A DNA stretch of 64,000 nucleotides from Paenibacillus xylanexedens (lineage in GTDB: Bacteria; Bacillota; Bacilli; Paenibacillales; Paenibacillaceae). The position numbers and the translations under genes are program-made. Below the pieces are notes generated by a model, which worked only from the letters and a program-made list of their open reading frames with translations, did no database searches and had not been told where the DNA came from. The DNA is taken from contig NZ_CP018620.1 of assembly GCF_001908275.1 (NCBI RefSeq), forward strand, positions 5,828,001 through 5,892,000, written 5' to 3'. Below are positions 54,077 to 63,996 of this stretch, in pieces. Positions within the stretch are counted from its first letter, which is position 1, and every line of letters begins with the position of its first letter.

Positions 54077-55990
54077 TTATTCCTGCAGCTTGCTCACTTG
54101 TTCAATCAGACTATCCAGCCCCTTGTCGACCAGATACGGTCCATAATTCCAATAGTTGCGAGACACATTAATGATCCGATGGTTTTTGATCGCAGGAATA
54201 CTCTGATACACCGGCTCATTGAATAGTTCCATCATCTGCTCCATCTCTTCATCGTCCATCTGGGTGAAGAAGTAGTCTGCAGGTTTATCCGCCAGCTTCT
54301 CCAATGAGAGCACGGTTCCACCATCTGCATAAGCTTTGTACTGTTCAGGCATATCAAATCCGAAATCCTGGTATATCAACTTGCCCAATGTGCCGCCTTC
54401 TCCCCCAAGTAATACCTCCTTATTGTAGATAACGAAGGACATGGCCGTGGTTCCCGGTTCAATATTGATGTTCAGTTCATCCCGGATCCCATTCAATTTA
54501 CTTTCAAAAGTAGCAATCCATCGCTCTGCTTCCTCTTTTCGATCCATAATCTCACCCATCGTTCTCAGGGTGTTGATGACATCTGGGTCACCACCCCAGG
54601 CTACCGTAATCGTAGGCGCAATTTTCTCATAGGTGCCAATCACTTCCGTGCTTGTATAATCAGGTACGATGATCAGATCTGGCTCTAGATCCGAGACCAC
54701 TTCTACGTTCCCCGTTCCTGATCCGATATCAGGTACATTAGCCATCTCTTCCGGGTACAGATCCAGTGTTTCCTTGTTGGCACCCGCCGGCTTCATTCCG
54801 AGTGGCAGCAAATACCCCCCATATGTGATCACAACCGGTTTGGCAGATTGGGCTGGAATCTCAACCGTTCTCCCCGATGCGTCGGTATACATTTTGGTTG
54901 CAGGCAGTGAAGCATCTTCATTTGCTGTTGACTGTGGATCAGCTCCTCCCCCGCAAGCTGCTAATAGCAGGGATAAACTAAATAATAAACTGACCGCCAA
55001 AGTAGGCTTAAAACGAACATTCAAGTCATTCACGCTCCAAGTGTTGTATTGATAATGATTATCGTTATTATCAATATAGCGTTGTGTGAGTTCTCCAGCA
55101 ATGAACGATTCCGACTTCTTATTGGTACGATTTGAACCTTTAAACAGATGACTGTGCATTTTATATTGAGCGGGAGTTTCTCCCACCATTCGTTTGAAGA
55201 TTCGGCTAAAGTAGTACAAATCTTTATATCCAACGCTCTCAGCCACATCACGAATCTGAGCCTCTGTCTCTGTTAGCAATACTTTGGCTTGGTTCATCCG
55301 GGTTTGGATGACGTATTCCATCGGACTGCAACCGAATTTGCGCTTGAATACCCGTGCCAGATAATGACTGCTGTAATGAAATTGGGCCGCCATATCCTCC
55401 ATGGACACGGGATGTGCGTAGTGCTCCTGAATGTATGCTGCAATCTGCTCGGCTAATTCTGGAGGATCAGCTACCTGATCACTCGCCTGCTTCCATTGAC
55501 GAAACTGTTTGTATACAAACTGATACAACAGTCCTGTAACCTGCAACCTGTCCAATTCTTCGCCGCTTACCCAGCATTCATGCATTCTCTCCATTATAGG
55601 AATTAGCGACAGCGGATATGTTGCTGTAAAATAATACTGCTGCGGGGAAAATTCATACTCCTGTTGTACGTTTTCTACTCTCGACGGGTCGGTACCAGTG
55701 GAGCTTGGCTGGGGTTTATATAAAATAAGATAATATTCCAAGGGGAGATCCAGACAATGGATATGTATAGTTGTGCCTTTGCCACCATGCAGAACCTGCG
55801 TCTGGTTGGACCTGAGCTTTTCTTTGCCCAAATGAACAATGGCTTCTCCTCTGACCATCACCAAAAAAGCATGGGCTGGCAAAACATACGGCTTAATTGC
55901 CTGTCCCGGCTTCAAGACCAGATGACGAATGTCCATGAGCTTCACCTGATTTTTATTCCACCACTGAATGGCTTCTGACCATTCTTTCAT
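54077..55990 (-). CDS. AraC-family regulator reading in frame into a siderophore-binding lipoprotein
   Basis: One frame of 637 codons holds an AraC regulator (~1-285; HTH segments MAAQFHYSSHYLARVFKRKF and SVGYKDLYYFSRIFKRMVGETP) and then a siderophore-binding protein. Unlike the Btr-like proteins nearby, the second half keeps an intact lipoprotein signal (hydrophobic run, lipobox LLLAAC). Between them the DNA carries a double Fur box, GGAG and an in-frame TTG at 55024, from which a normal 315-aa lipoprotein could be made. So the locus may give both a long cytoplasmic or membrane-tethered fusion and a separate lipoprotein. The alternative is two genes whose intervening stop codon was lost. ATG 55990 has AGGTGG upstream. 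Confidence 0.85.
   Translation of the reverse strand: MKEWSEAIQWWNKNQVKLMDIRHLVLKPGQAIKPYVLPAHAFLVMVRGEAIVHLGKEKLRSNQTQVLHGGKGTTIHIHCLDLPLEYYLILYKPQPSSTGTDPSRVENVQQEYEFSPQQYYFTATYPLSLIPIMERMHECWVSGEELDRLQVTGLLYQFVYKQFRQWKQASDQVADPPELAEQIAAYIQEHYAHPVSMEDMAAQFHYSSHYLARVFKRKFGCSPMEYVIQTRMNQAKVLLTETEAQIRDVAESVGYKDLYYFSRIFKRMVGETPAQYKMHSHLFKGSNRTNKKSESFIAGELTQRYIDNNDNHYQYNTWSVNDLNVRFKPTLAVSLLFSLSLLLAACGGGADPQSTANEDASLPATKMYTDASGRTVEIPAQSAKPVVITYGGYLLPLGMKPAGANKETLDLYPEEMANVPDIGSGTGNVEVVSDLEPDLIIVPDYTSTEVIGTYEKIAPTITVAWGGDPDVINTLRTMGEIMDRKEEAERWIATFESKLNGIRDELNINIEPGTTAMSFVIYNKEVLLGGEGGTLGKLIYQDFGFDMPEQYKAYADGGTVLSLEKLADKPADYFFTQMDDEEMEQMMELFNEPVYQSIPAIKNHRIINVSRNYWNYGPYLVDKGLDSLIEQVSKLQE
55050..55073 (-). 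promoter_or_regulatory. Double Fur box inside the AraC/binding-protein reading frame
   Basis: The 24-bp segment consists of TGATAATGATTATCG overlapped by a second TTATTATCA half, giving two interlocked 7-1-7 sites. It is translated as part of the long frame (YIDNNDNHYQY) and lies 26 bp before the internal TTG start at 55024. Confidence 0.85.
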
Positions 55991-56119
55991 TACAAACCAC
56001 CTCAAAGCCGATCACTAGACGAGGGTCATTCCCTGGTCCAATTTTCTCCTTAACATACAAGAGTGGTACTCATTTTGTCCAGTTCACCTGAATTCCAACA
56101 TCCTTCACTAATCGTAAAT

Positions 56120-56171
56120 TTTACATATAGTTAACCCATTTCATACGTTAGTTTAGCAATTGTTGTATACA
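56120..56171 (+). promoter_or_regulatory. Four-repeat Pho box and -10 element of the alkaline phosphatase gene
   Basis: TTTACA, TTAACC, CATACG and TTAGCA start at 56120, 56131, 56142 and 56153, exactly 11 bp apart. A -10 element TATACA lies at 56166-56171. Together with the phosphatase product this strongly suggests PhoP activation. Confidence 0.75.
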
Positions 56172-56218
56172 CTTGGTCTGGGATACCAACTATACATATA
56201 TTCTAGGAGGATGCATTC

Positions 56219-57871
56219 ATGTTAAACCGGTTTAATGTCCGTGCAGCCAAAATGATGCTCGCGGTGACAACAATTGTTACGGCTACACTCGGAGGAAGCA
56301 GTGCAGCGTGGGCTGTGGAGAACACCACCTCAACGACATCTGCATCACCGATTAAAAATGTGATTATTCTGATTCCTGACGGTATGGCTAATGATGCTAC
56401 CGCTCTGGCTCGTTGGTATAAGGGCTCGTCCCTGACACTGGACTCCATGGCAAGCGGCATGGTTCGGACACACTCCGCCGATGCGCCGATTGCCGACTCG
56501 GCCCCTGCCGGAACCGCTTTTGCAACAGGTTATAAATCTCATACCGGATTTGTCGGTGTACTGCCGGACAAGGCTACCATGCCTGGGCAAAAGGCTATTG
56601 CGCCTGGAGACGAAAGAAAACCTGTTGCTTCCGTGCTGGAAGCATCCAAACTGGCGGGTAAAGCAACTGGCATTGTCGCTACATCCGAGATTATGCACGC
56701 CACACCAGCGGATTTCTCCTCTCACTATCCGGACCGTAAAAACTATGATGCACTCAGCAAACAACAAGTCTACAACGGCATGGATGTTGTGTTGGGTGGA
56801 GGTAGCAAATACCTTGAGCCAGCCGGACGTAAAGACGGCGAAAATCTGGTTTCGTCCATCAAGGCACTGAGTTACGATTACGTCACTACACCAGCTGCAA
56901 TGAAAGCTTCCGATTCGAACAAGCTGTGGGGTATGTTTGCACCCGCAGGCATGGCTTATAATATGGACCGTGATCCTGCGAAACAGCCAAGCCTTGCCGA
57001 GATGACATCCAAAGCCATTGAAGTACTGTCCAAAGACAAAGACGGCTTTTTCCTGATGGTCGAAGGCAGTAAAGTGGACTGGGCAGCTCACGCCAATGAT
57101 CCGATTGGTATTATCAGTGACGTGCTGGCTTTTGATGATGCCGTAAAAGTAGCCATGGATTTTGCCAAAGCAGATGGAGAAACTGCCGTTGTGGCTGTAA
57201 CTGACCATCAGAACGGTGGACTCACGATCGGTAATGCCTCCACAACTGGCACTTATGACAAAGAGCCGTTGTCCACATTTATCGGACCTTTGAAAAAGGC
57301 CAAGCTGACTGGTGAGGGCGTTGAAGCGAAGTTGAATGCCAAGCGCACAAACATCAAAGCAGTGATGAAACAATATTATGGTATTACCGATCTGACTTCC
57401 GAGGAGGTTGCCACCATTAAAGCGGCTGAGCCGGGCAGTCTTAACTATGCAATCGGTCCAATGATCAGCAAACGTGCAGGGATCGGCTGGACAACCGGTG
57501 GTCATACAGGTGGAGATGTCGTGCTGTACACGTATGCTCCGAACAATGATCGTCCATTCGGTGTGATTGACAACACGGATATCGCTAAATATATGGCACG
57601 TGTACTGGATCTGGATCTCGACAGCGTGAACAAACAATTGTTTGTACCTGCCAAACAGGCATTTACAGCCAAAGGCGCGACGTACAAACTGGACCTGACG
57701 GACACCAAAAATCCGAAGATCCTCGTAACAAAAGGTAACACCAAAATGGAACTGCAAATCTACAAAAATATTGCACTGGTGAACGGCAAAAAGACAACTT
57801 TGGAGGGTGTCATTGTGTATAACGGTGTAGAGGCATTTGTACCACAGACGGCCGTTGATCTGATTCAATGA
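56219..57871 (+). CDS. phoA: Secreted alkaline phosphatase (PhoA family) with a CuAO-like C-terminal domain
   Basis: The 550-aa protein has a signal peptide (cut near AWAV) and the alkaline phosphatase core (~40-470). The nucleophile S94 sits in IADSAPAGTAFATG, with metal-binding segments LIPDGMAND, EGSKVDWAAH, VTDHQNGG and GGHTGGDV. It hydrolyses phosphate monoesters outside the cell using two zinc and one magnesium. The last ~70 residues (LVTKGNTKMELQIYKNIALV to FVPQTAVDLI) resemble a copper-amine-oxidase N-type stalk domain. AGGAGG lies eight bases before the ATG, and a Pho box precedes it. Confidence 0.92.
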   Translation: MLNRFNVRAAKMMLAVTTIVTATLGGSSAAWAVENTTSTTSASPIKNVIILIPDGMANDATALARWYKGSSLTLDSMASGMVRTHSADAPIADSAPAGTAFATGYKSHTGFVGVLPDKATMPGQKAIAPGDERKPVASVLEASKLAGKATGIVATSEIMHATPADFSSHYPDRKNYDALSKQQVYNGMDVVLGGGSKYLEPAGRKDGENLVSSIKALSYDYVTTPAAMKASDSNKLWGMFAPAGMAYNMDRDPAKQPSLAEMTSKAIEVLSKDKDGFFLMVEGSKVDWAAHANDPIGIISDVLAFDDAVKVAMDFAKADGETAVVAVTDHQNGGLTIGNASTTGTYDKEPLSTFIGPLKKAKLTGEGVEAKLNAKRTNIKAVMKQYYGITDLTSEEVATIKAAEPGSLNYAIGPMISKRAGIGWTTGGHTGGDVVLYTYAPNNDRPFGVIDNTDIAKYMARVLDLDLDSVNKQLFVPAKQAFTAKGATYKLDLTDTKNPKILVTKGNTKMELQIYKNIALVNGKKTTLEGVIVYNGVEAFVPQTAVDLIQ

Positions 57872-57912
57872 TTCGTTAGAGCTACGGAACCACAAGGAGA
57901 TTACACCATCTG

Positions 57913-57945
57913 GCTGCCGAATATTTCGGCAGCTATTTTACTGTT
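57913..57945 (+). terminator. Terminator of the alkaline phosphatase gene
   Basis: GCTGCCGAA (57913-57921) pairs with TTCGGCAGC (57925-57933), followed by TATTTTACTGTTT. Confidence 0.8.
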
Positions 57946-58035
57946 TATTGTTAAGGAGTAGGTTCCTGCTAACACCTATCGTATAATGAACGTAACAAAA
58001 ATACATATCATGCAAGAAAAAGGAGAGATTCACCC

Positions 58036-58401
58036 ATGTTGATCAAATTAAACTGGATCACGCTGAGGGTCAGTAATTTGGAAGCTTCGCTCGGGTTCTA
58101 CCACGACATGCTTGGACTTCCCATTCAGCGCAGATTCGAAAGCCGTGGACGGCAGATTGCCATGCTGGGCAAGGAGAATGAAGCTAAGCTGGAACTAATT
58201 GAGGGCAGTGAGTCCATTCTTAAACCAGAGGCCGGCGTGTCGATCGGTTATGAGGTGAACTCGCTAGATGAGGCCATGGAACGACTGACAGAACTGAATA
58301 TTCCGATTGTGCGCGGCCCCATCCAGCCCAATCCGCATCTGCGGTTTATTTACATTACAGATCCAGACGGCTTCGAGGTACAACTCGCAGAGCATGTCTA
58401 A
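58036..58401 (+). CDS. VOC-family protein
   Basis: The 121-aa protein shows the glyoxalase/bleomycin-resistance pattern: ITLRVSNLEASLGFYHDMLGL at the start, GYEVNSLDEAMERL in the middle, and FIYITDPDGFEVQLAEH at the end. The C-terminal Glu could be a metal ligand. Substrate unknown. AAAGGAGAG precedes the ATG. It appears to be a single gene between the phosphatase terminator and a converging gene. Confidence 0.85.
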   Translation: MLIKLNWITLRVSNLEASLGFYHDMLGLPIQRRFESRGRQIAMLGKENEAKLELIEGSESILKPEAGVSIGYEVNSLDEAMERLTELNIPIVRGPIQPNPHLRFIYITDPDGFEVQLAEHV

Positions 58402-58519
58402 TTAGGCGAGAGCACATAATTGTGCGTATCACGATGATCAGTTGTGTGTGCAAGTGTGCAGTCAAATCAGATGTAAGCTCACACCTACATCGGGCAGCGC
58501 AAGCACGTTTTTTGTCTGT

Positions 58520-59743
58520 TTACAGCTTCATGCGGCGCATCAGCGGCACACCTACGCGATTCAACAACCGATCAAGCAGCAGCCAGCACCAGCGTCTGCC
58601 CCATGGAAGGTGGCGCTCATACACAGCCGAATATTCAAAATCCGCCACAGCACCGCGATTGCGCTTGAACTGCGCAGCCCCGGCGCTCTCATGTAACAGA
58701 TGACCGTTCTCGCGAGCCTGTCCGATCAGACAAGCTGATAACATGCGGTATAGTCCGACGGATTGGGGCACCGCTGTATCGTAACCGAACAGCGGCGTTG
58801 TCATAACTCCATTGCGGCAGAAATAACCCATGACCGCGTCCAGGCGCCCTTCCTTCCGCAATCCATAGAGCCTGAGTGTCCCTGATGCCATCGCAGCAGC
58901 AATGAACTGCTCGGTGAATTGCGGATTGTGATAGGAGTATTTTTCAAGATATAACAGCTTGTACAGCTCAACGATTCGCGGAATATCTGCATCTGTCATA
59001 TCTGCTTCGGATACGAGTTCGTAATCGTGCTTGGCCAATAATTCGAAATCCCGCTTCAGCAACCAGCGCGACTTGGAGTTGCCAAAATTCGGATCATGCG
59101 CTTGGTACAGGTAGATTTGTCGGCTCGGAATCAATCGACACCCCGCTTCTGGTAGCCTCGCCGTCAGATCGGGATGAAGTCCCGGACACAAGGAGCGAAA
59201 CACAATGACATGCTCAGGGTACCGCTCTTGTACCACTGCAAGCAAACAAGCTGCCTGATCACCAGACATGGCTGGATACAGATTGGTGGACAACAACCAG
59301 TTGTTCACATGCACAACTTTGTTGATCTTCGATTGCTTCATTCCCCAACCTATTAGACTGAGCAGCACAGAAAGACCTTTTTCCAACACTGGCTTCTGCA
59401 ACATGTTCAGTTCCTGCTTGGCGTAACTCACATAATGCGTATATGGCGAACAAACGTAAGCATTATCATACTCTGTATCATTCACCGTCAGCGGAATAAC
59501 GAGATTATCAATCCGGGCGAGCAACAATGTCGTTTCCACATTGGACATAAAGCTTTGGGTTCCGTCCAGCATCATAGGTTCCAGATAGACTCTGGCATAT
59601 CTGCCATCCTCTGTATCGGGCCAGTCCATCTCTTTGAACGAATGCTGATCATAAAGACGCACGCGTGCAACGCTATTATCATTCCTATGCTCATATGTAA
59701 GGTCATCGTAGGCCGAGCTGTCTTTCATTAATTTATTCTTCAA
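58520..59743 (-). CDS. GNAT-like (FemAB/CelD type) acyltransferase-family protein
   Basis: The 407-aa protein has no signal peptide. The C-terminal half (~270-380) has the layout of a GNAT_6/FemAB-like domain (LYGLRKEGRLDAVMGYF, LYRMLSACLIGQARENG, SAGAAQFKRNRGAVADFEY), while the N-terminal half is unlike any family recognised. Such proteins transfer acyl groups to amino acids, sugars or peptides; the substrate is open. The start is TTG at 59743 with GGGGGAG seven bases upstream. No partner genes suggest a pathway. Confidence 0.6.
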   Translation of the reverse strand: MKNKLMKDSSAYDDLTYEHRNDNSVARVRLYDQHSFKEMDWPDTEDGRYARVYLEPMMLDGTQSFMSNVETTLLLARIDNLVIPLTVNDTEYDNAYVCSPYTHYVSYAKQELNMLQKPVLEKGLSVLLSLIGWGMKQSKINKVVHVNNWLLSTNLYPAMSGDQAACLLAVVQERYPEHVIVFRSLCPGLHPDLTARLPEAGCRLIPSRQIYLYQAHDPNFGNSKSRWLLKRDFELLAKHDYELVSEADMTDADIPRIVELYKLLYLEKYSYHNPQFTEQFIAAAMASGTLRLYGLRKEGRLDAVMGYFCRNGVMTTPLFGYDTAVPQSVGLYRMLSACLIGQARENGHLLHESAGAAQFKRNRGAVADFEYSAVYERHLPWGRRWCWLLLDRLLNRVGVPLMRRMKL

Positions 59744-59877
59744 ACTTTTACTCCCCCATGAGGTAACGTCTTCTTTTGACTACTATTTACATTTTTAGTT
59801 CTACTCTCTTCATACTCTACACAACACACTGTATAGGAAAAAAATGTCGGCATCAAGCTGTTTTACAGATGAAAAAA

Positions 59878-59924
59878 AGCCCGTCCAGTACGCTAAATTC
59901 GCACCGACAGGCCCTCAACTATTA
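59878..59924 (-). terminator. Terminator of the membrane chemoreceptor gene
   Basis: On the minus strand an imperfect stem beginning GCCTGTC and ending GGACGGGC is followed by seven Ts, directly after the stop codon. Confidence 0.7.
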
Positions 59925-59927
59925 ATA

Positions 59928-61406
59928 TTAAAGTTTATTCTCAACGGAAGAAGCCTGATGATCCGAGACTAACTCATTCAGGTTCACAATCAGTTGCTCC
60001 AGTTCTCCAAAACTCTCTACCATCTTCTGTGTCAGGTTACGTTGTTCTTCCATGCTCGCCAGAATCTCTTCTGTCGCTGCACTGGATTGCTCCGTCACAC
60101 TCGAAATCTCGGAAACTTCATTCACAACTCTGGTGGAAGATGCCTTCATGGTCGCCGAACTAGTCTCTATATCTGTCGCTTGATTCAACACATGCTGAGA
60201 GTTGCTGTTGATCGTACGGAATACTTCCTCTGCCGTATGGACGCTATCTCTTCCTTGTTGTAACGATTGACGAATGCGTTCGAATCGATCCGTCAGTGCC
60301 TGCGTCTGCCCTTTTAATCGAGACAGGATGGTTCCGATATCACTTGCGGACTGACCCGAGTTCTCCGCCAACTTGCGAACTTCCTCCGATACAACGGCAA
60401 ACCCGCGCCCATGCTCACCCGCACGAGCAGCTTCAATGGCTGCATTAAGTGCGAGCAGGTTGGTCTGACTCGCAATATCCGCTATGCTGTTCAGCATAAG
60501 CGTCATGGATTCACTTTCCTCGTTGAACTTTCGCATGTCATTTGCAGTTGTATTGATCGTTTCATATAGATCTTGCATCTGGATGTTTAGCTGGTCCATC
60601 TGTGTGCTTCCAGTTTGCGTGCTCGTTGCCATACTTGCGGACAACTCTTTCATCTGCTGGGAATACGAAGCAACGTCCTTGATATGCTGATCCGATACAG
60701 ATAAGGATTCTGAAATTTCGGCTACACTGGTCGCCTGGAACTCAACACCTTTTGCAACCTCACTGAACCCAAGCGTCACCTCATTGGTGATGGAGCCAGT
60801 CGCATTCACTTTTTGCTTCAATTGATCCGTATAACGTGATAAACCTTCGACCGATTCCTTCACACGTTCCAGCATGGTTTCCACTCTTTGCTTAGAATGC
60901 TCCACCTCATTTTGGCGTACTTCACTTTCATGGAAAAGCCTTTGATTCAGCTGGGAGACCAGCATCAGAATGGCCCCCGTGAGAGCGAATAGTCCCACAT
61001 TAACGATATTACCTATTAGCTCAACGGAGTCAACGGTATTCATAACAAATAACTGCAGAACACTGTTGACTAGTAATACCGAAAATCCAACCACAAAAAA
61101 TTTCTTGTTAGGAAATAACAGTAGAACTGCGGTTATAACCAAACTTAACGCAAAATTGACCGTTCCCCAACCGACATAGACGCCACATATTGTCAGTAAT
61201 ACGGTAATCAGCCATGGAATGAGATGAATATGTTTCTTTTTCGCATTAGCGTATGTAATCCAAACTACAAAGACTAGAGCTACTCCATTGGACACAAGTA
61301 ACTTCGGCATCGTAAAGGCAAGCCCCATACCAATGGCAATAATAATCCACAAAATGATACCAATTAATTTGTTCCTTTTCCAAATAATTTCGTCCATACG
61401 ATCCAT
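59928..61406 (-). CDS. Methyl-accepting chemotaxis protein with a six-helix membrane sensor
   Basis: The 492-aa transducer has about six hydrophobic helices in residues 12-160 and no large extracellular domain. A short coiled coil and a full signalling domain follow, with the invariant hairpin [21 protein letters not shown] standard HAMP domain is not obvious. Receptors of this kind probably sense membrane-related or intracellular cues. The gene is monocistronic. Confidence 0.9.
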   Translation of the reverse strand: MDRMDEIIWKRNKLIGIILWIIIAIGMGLAFTMPKLLVSNGVALVFVVWITYANAKKKHIHLIPWLITVLLTICGVYVGWGTVNFALSLVITAVLLLFPNKKFFVVGFSVLLVNSVLQLFVMNTVDSVELIGNIVNVGLFALTGAILMLVSQLNQRLFHESEVRQNEVEHSKQRVETMLERVKESVEGLSRYTDQLKQKVNATGSITNEVTLGFSEVAKGVEFQATSVAEISESLSVSDQHIKDVASYSQQMKELSASMATSTQTGSTQMDQLNIQMQDLYETINTTANDMRKFNEESESMTLMLNSIADIASQTNLLALNAAIEAARAGEHGRGFAVVSEEVRKLAENSGQSASDIGTILSRLKGQTQALTDRFERIRQSLQQGRDSVHTAEEVFRTINSNSQHVLNQATDIETSSATMKASSTRVVNEVSEISSVTEQSSAATEEILASMEEQRNLTQKMVESFGELEQLIVNLNELVSDHQASSVENKL

Positions 61407-61637
61407 GCATACCCCGTCCTTTTATGTAGGTTAAATGTAAGTTGTAGGGCCTTTCTGTACTACATCTAGTAGTCTTTGGTCCTGCTTATGTGCAAATCGC
61501 AAATACGCAGCGCCTTAACATAGTACATATTAACTTCACAAGTATGAAATCAGCGCTACTTTATGTATATCGGTATTCAACATTTAAAATGAATATGAAA
61601 TATAAAATGATATGTAAGCATATCATTTTATAAACAA

Positions 61638-61681
61638 AAAAGGTCTGTCTTATACGTTATGACGTACAAGACAGGCCTTTT
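61638..61681 (-). terminator. Terminator of the pectate lyase gene
   Basis: A 20-bp stem (61638-61657 with 61662-61681, two mismatched or G-U positions) with a 4-nt loop has A and T runs on both sides. It lies 27 bp past the stop codon. The spacer 61407-61637 holds nothing else recognised. Confidence 0.88.
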
Positions 61682-61708
61682 GGGTCGTGAAAGGATGTGC
61701 AGCAGCTC

Positions 61709-62752
61709 TTATTTTCCGAATACAAGTGTCGTATTGGAGGAGCCTGCATACTTGGTGACGAACTCACGCGCGTAGCTGGCACTCTCTACCTGATAACTGT
61801 AATTGGAGCTTGGTCTCCAGTTCGTTTTAGGAGAAGTTGGACTATTAAGCGCTGGTGTACTGCCCGTATCCGTAAACTCACCTTTTCCTTTGTCATCCAG
61901 GATGCCACCCTTTTCAGCGCCAGCACCAAAGTAGTTGTTTTCAGAATAAATCCGTGCTTTTTCACCAATTGTGATGGCCTGATTAAAGTTGTTTGCATAG
62001 TTGTTTTTGAGATGGAAGTAACCATATCTTAAAAGTCCAGGACCACGTACATATAAATTTTCGAAGTAATTATTGGACATCGTCACATGAGGCACTCCAT
62101 TGTAACTGCTGTTACCATCATTCGGATGACCAAGGATGACGCCATACTTATGGTTCGCAAATTTGGAATTGCTAATCGTAATATAGTCGGCGCGATCACC
62201 AATATACAGAAGTTTGTCCAGATCACTACCGCCAGTGCTGTAGCTGTGACCAGCAAACGTCACATGATCAATCCAGTAATTGGAGCCTGAAGTGATATAC
62301 ATCTGGATATCATCATTGGCATTAATATTGGAAGCGTGTTCAAAAGTCAGATTCTGAAAAATCACATTGCTTGAACTGCTTGTGGATCTGAAATGAATAT
62401 TCGTTAATGTATGTTTGCCAAAGGAACCTACAAGTGTCTTGTTCGCTCCGAATTCAACCTTTTGCAGCGTGGAGGAAGAAATATTCTGTTCAATGACGAC
62501 AATTTTGGCTGTAGAGCCCGCCATATGTGTTCTCAGGTCATTGAGATTACTAACGTAAACTACCTGACCGTTCTTGCCACCTGTCGTGGCTGCCTTCGAT
62601 ACACCACTTTCATTCTTGGCACTGCCTGCAAAACCAGTCAACCCATTCGTACCTGTGTTCGGATAACTAGCCGCACCATATGTAGACGGGGCTGTAGAGA
62701 CAGTTAACAACAATAGAGTTACAGCGAGTAAAAGCATCGAAAATTTCTTCAA
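61709..62752 (-). CDS. Secreted pectate lyase (polysaccharide lyase family 1)
   Basis: The 347-aa protein starts with a signal peptide (cut near TYGA). A PL1 beta-helix follows: [12 protein letters not shown], the calcium-site region [20 protein letters not shown] with [38 protein letters not shown] holding the catalytic Arg region, and a C-terminal YSYQVESA. It should cleave polygalacturonate by beta-elimination outside the cell, with calcium. The TTG at 62752 is chosen because AAAGGATGG lies just upstream and the signal peptide begins there; a longer frame to 62848 lacks both. A converging or regulatory role for the AraC gene upstream is possible. Confidence 0.85.
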   Translation of the reverse strand: MKKFSMLLLAVTLLLLTVSTAPSTYGAASYPNTGTNGLTGFAGSAKNESGVSKAATTGGKNGQVVYVSNLNDLRTHMAGSTAKIVVIEQNISSSTLQKVEFGANKTLVGSFGKHTLTNIHFRSTSSSSNVIFQNLTFEHASNINANDDIQMYITSGSNYWIDHVTFAGHSYSTGGSDLDKLLYIGDRADYITISNSKFANHKYGVILGHPNDGNSSYNGVPHVTMSNNYFENLYVRGPGLLRYGYFHLKNNYANNFNQAITIGEKARIYSENNYFGAGAEKGGILDDKGKGEFTDTGSTPALNSPTSPKTNWRPSSNYSYQVESASYAREFVTKYAGSSNTTLVFGK

Positions 62753-62917
62753 AATTTCACCATCCTTTATAATATTATCCTCAAAGACAACTCGATTATA
62801 TCGTGTAACTTTGGTTGTGACAATACAATAATTGCAAAAAGACAACAATATTATCTTTTTCGCAACAGCAGATCAGATATAGTGAAAAAACGTAAACCCA
62901 GCCATTCGTTCACACAA

Positions 62918-62945
62918 AATAGAGACGCTAATTAGCGTCTCTATT
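62918..62945. repeat. Perfect 28-bp palindrome between araC and the pectate lyase gene
   Basis: The sequence reads the same on both strands over 28 bp (centre AGCGTCTCT and its complement), with no loop. It may be the distal terminator of the AraC gene or an operator for the pectate lyase gene, about 165 bp from its start. Confidence 0.5.
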
Positions 62946-62970
62946 AAGGAGTACTATGTGATCCAACTTG

Positions 62971-62996
62971 GAACTGATCTGCCCTCGGATCAGTTC
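62971..62996 (-). terminator. Hairpin behind the AraC gene
   Basis: GAACTGATC (62971-62979) pairs with GATCAGTTC (62988-62996) around an 8-nt loop, 44 bp past the AraC stop. There is no strong T-run. Confidence 0.45.
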
Positions 62997-63039
62997 TTAA
63001 AGCCTCTAACGAAAACCAGTGCTTGCGGATAATAATATG

Positions 63040-63882
63040 TTACGACTTCTGATAGCTGCGGCGGAAATCACCGGGTGTAAGTCGTTCCAGCTTCTTGAAG
63101 ATGGCTCCATAGTAGCTGGTCGATTCGAAGCCGACTTGACGAGCAATATCCTCCATCCCGCGCTGCACATTGTCGAGCAGCAGTTCCTTGCTCTTGTTGA
63201 CTCTTACCTGATTAACATAGCTGATGGGACGAAGACCTGTCGTCTTCTTGAACAAATGACAGAAATATTCTGGTGTGACACAGATCAATCCAGCCAGCGT
63301 TGGCAAAGTAATCTCTTCAGCATAATGCTGTTCAATATAGTCCAGAACCGGCTTTAATCGCTCATACTGCTGCCCGACGGTATCGCTGCCCTGCACAGAT
63401 ACGCGTTGAATAATCTCTGTCAATAAGGTATAGAGAATGGCGGAGCAGGCGTAATTGCTTAATGTCTGCTCTTGTGGTGTTAAGGCAGCTTGCAGCAACT
63501 CCCGCATCCGGGATAGAAGGTATTCAGGCTGTACAAGCGTGTATACGCATGTGTCGACAATGCCCACGGTTTCAAACAAGTTTGCTGACCCGTTGCCATC
63601 GAAAATGATCCAGTCGACTTCCCAACTGTCGGATAGCGCATAGTATTCATGCTTCTGTCCAGGGAATAACAGCATGCCCATACCTGGCTTGACGATATGT
63701 TCCGTTTCACTTAGCTTGAGCTTACCCACACCGCTGCGGCATTGTATCCACTGATAATCCTCAATGCCTTGGTCTCGGCGGATATGCTCCTGTTCATGAT
63801 GCAGGCCAATGCCAAGTAAATAAAAAGGGAGCAGCTTGTCTCGGGCAGATAATACCGGAAAATTACGATTGGGATGCGGCAT
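63040..63882 (-). CDS. AraC-family regulator (carbohydrate type)
   Basis: The 280-aa protein has an N-terminal cupin-like AraC ligand domain (~20-150; KPGMGMLLFPGQKHEYYAL) and a C-terminal double HTH (~185-278; LAGLICVTPEYFCHLFKKTTGL and ARQVGFESTSYYGAIFKKLERLTP). This layout is typical of regulators that sense sugars and control a divergent catabolic gene. The next gene begins 114 bp away on the other strand and leaves the window. AGGAGAG precedes the ATG. Confidence 0.88.
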   Translation of the reverse strand: MPHPNRNFPVLSARDKLLPFYLLGIGLHHEQEHIRRDQGIEDYQWIQCRSGVGKLKLSETEHIVKPGMGMLLFPGQKHEYYALSDSWEVDWIIFDGNGSANLFETVGIVDTCVYTLVQPEYLLSRMRELLQAALTPQEQTLSNYACSAILYTLLTEIIQRVSVQGSDTVGQQYERLKPVLDYIEQHYAEEITLPTLAGLICVTPEYFCHLFKKTTGLRPISYVNQVRVNKSKELLLDNVQRGMEDIARQVGFESTSYYGAIFKKLERLTPGDFRRSYQKS

Positions 63883-63996
63883 AAGACTAACTCTCCTGAT
63901 CTTAATATTGTTATATCATATTAATTATTTAAGATATTCACTCGAATTAATATAGCATATAATCGCAATATATTGATAAATAAAGGAGATCACAGG

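Noticed and set aside
56345-57895. A 516-codon open frame on the minus strand
   Set aside because: It is antisense to the alkaline phosphatase gene and shows no protein-family features.
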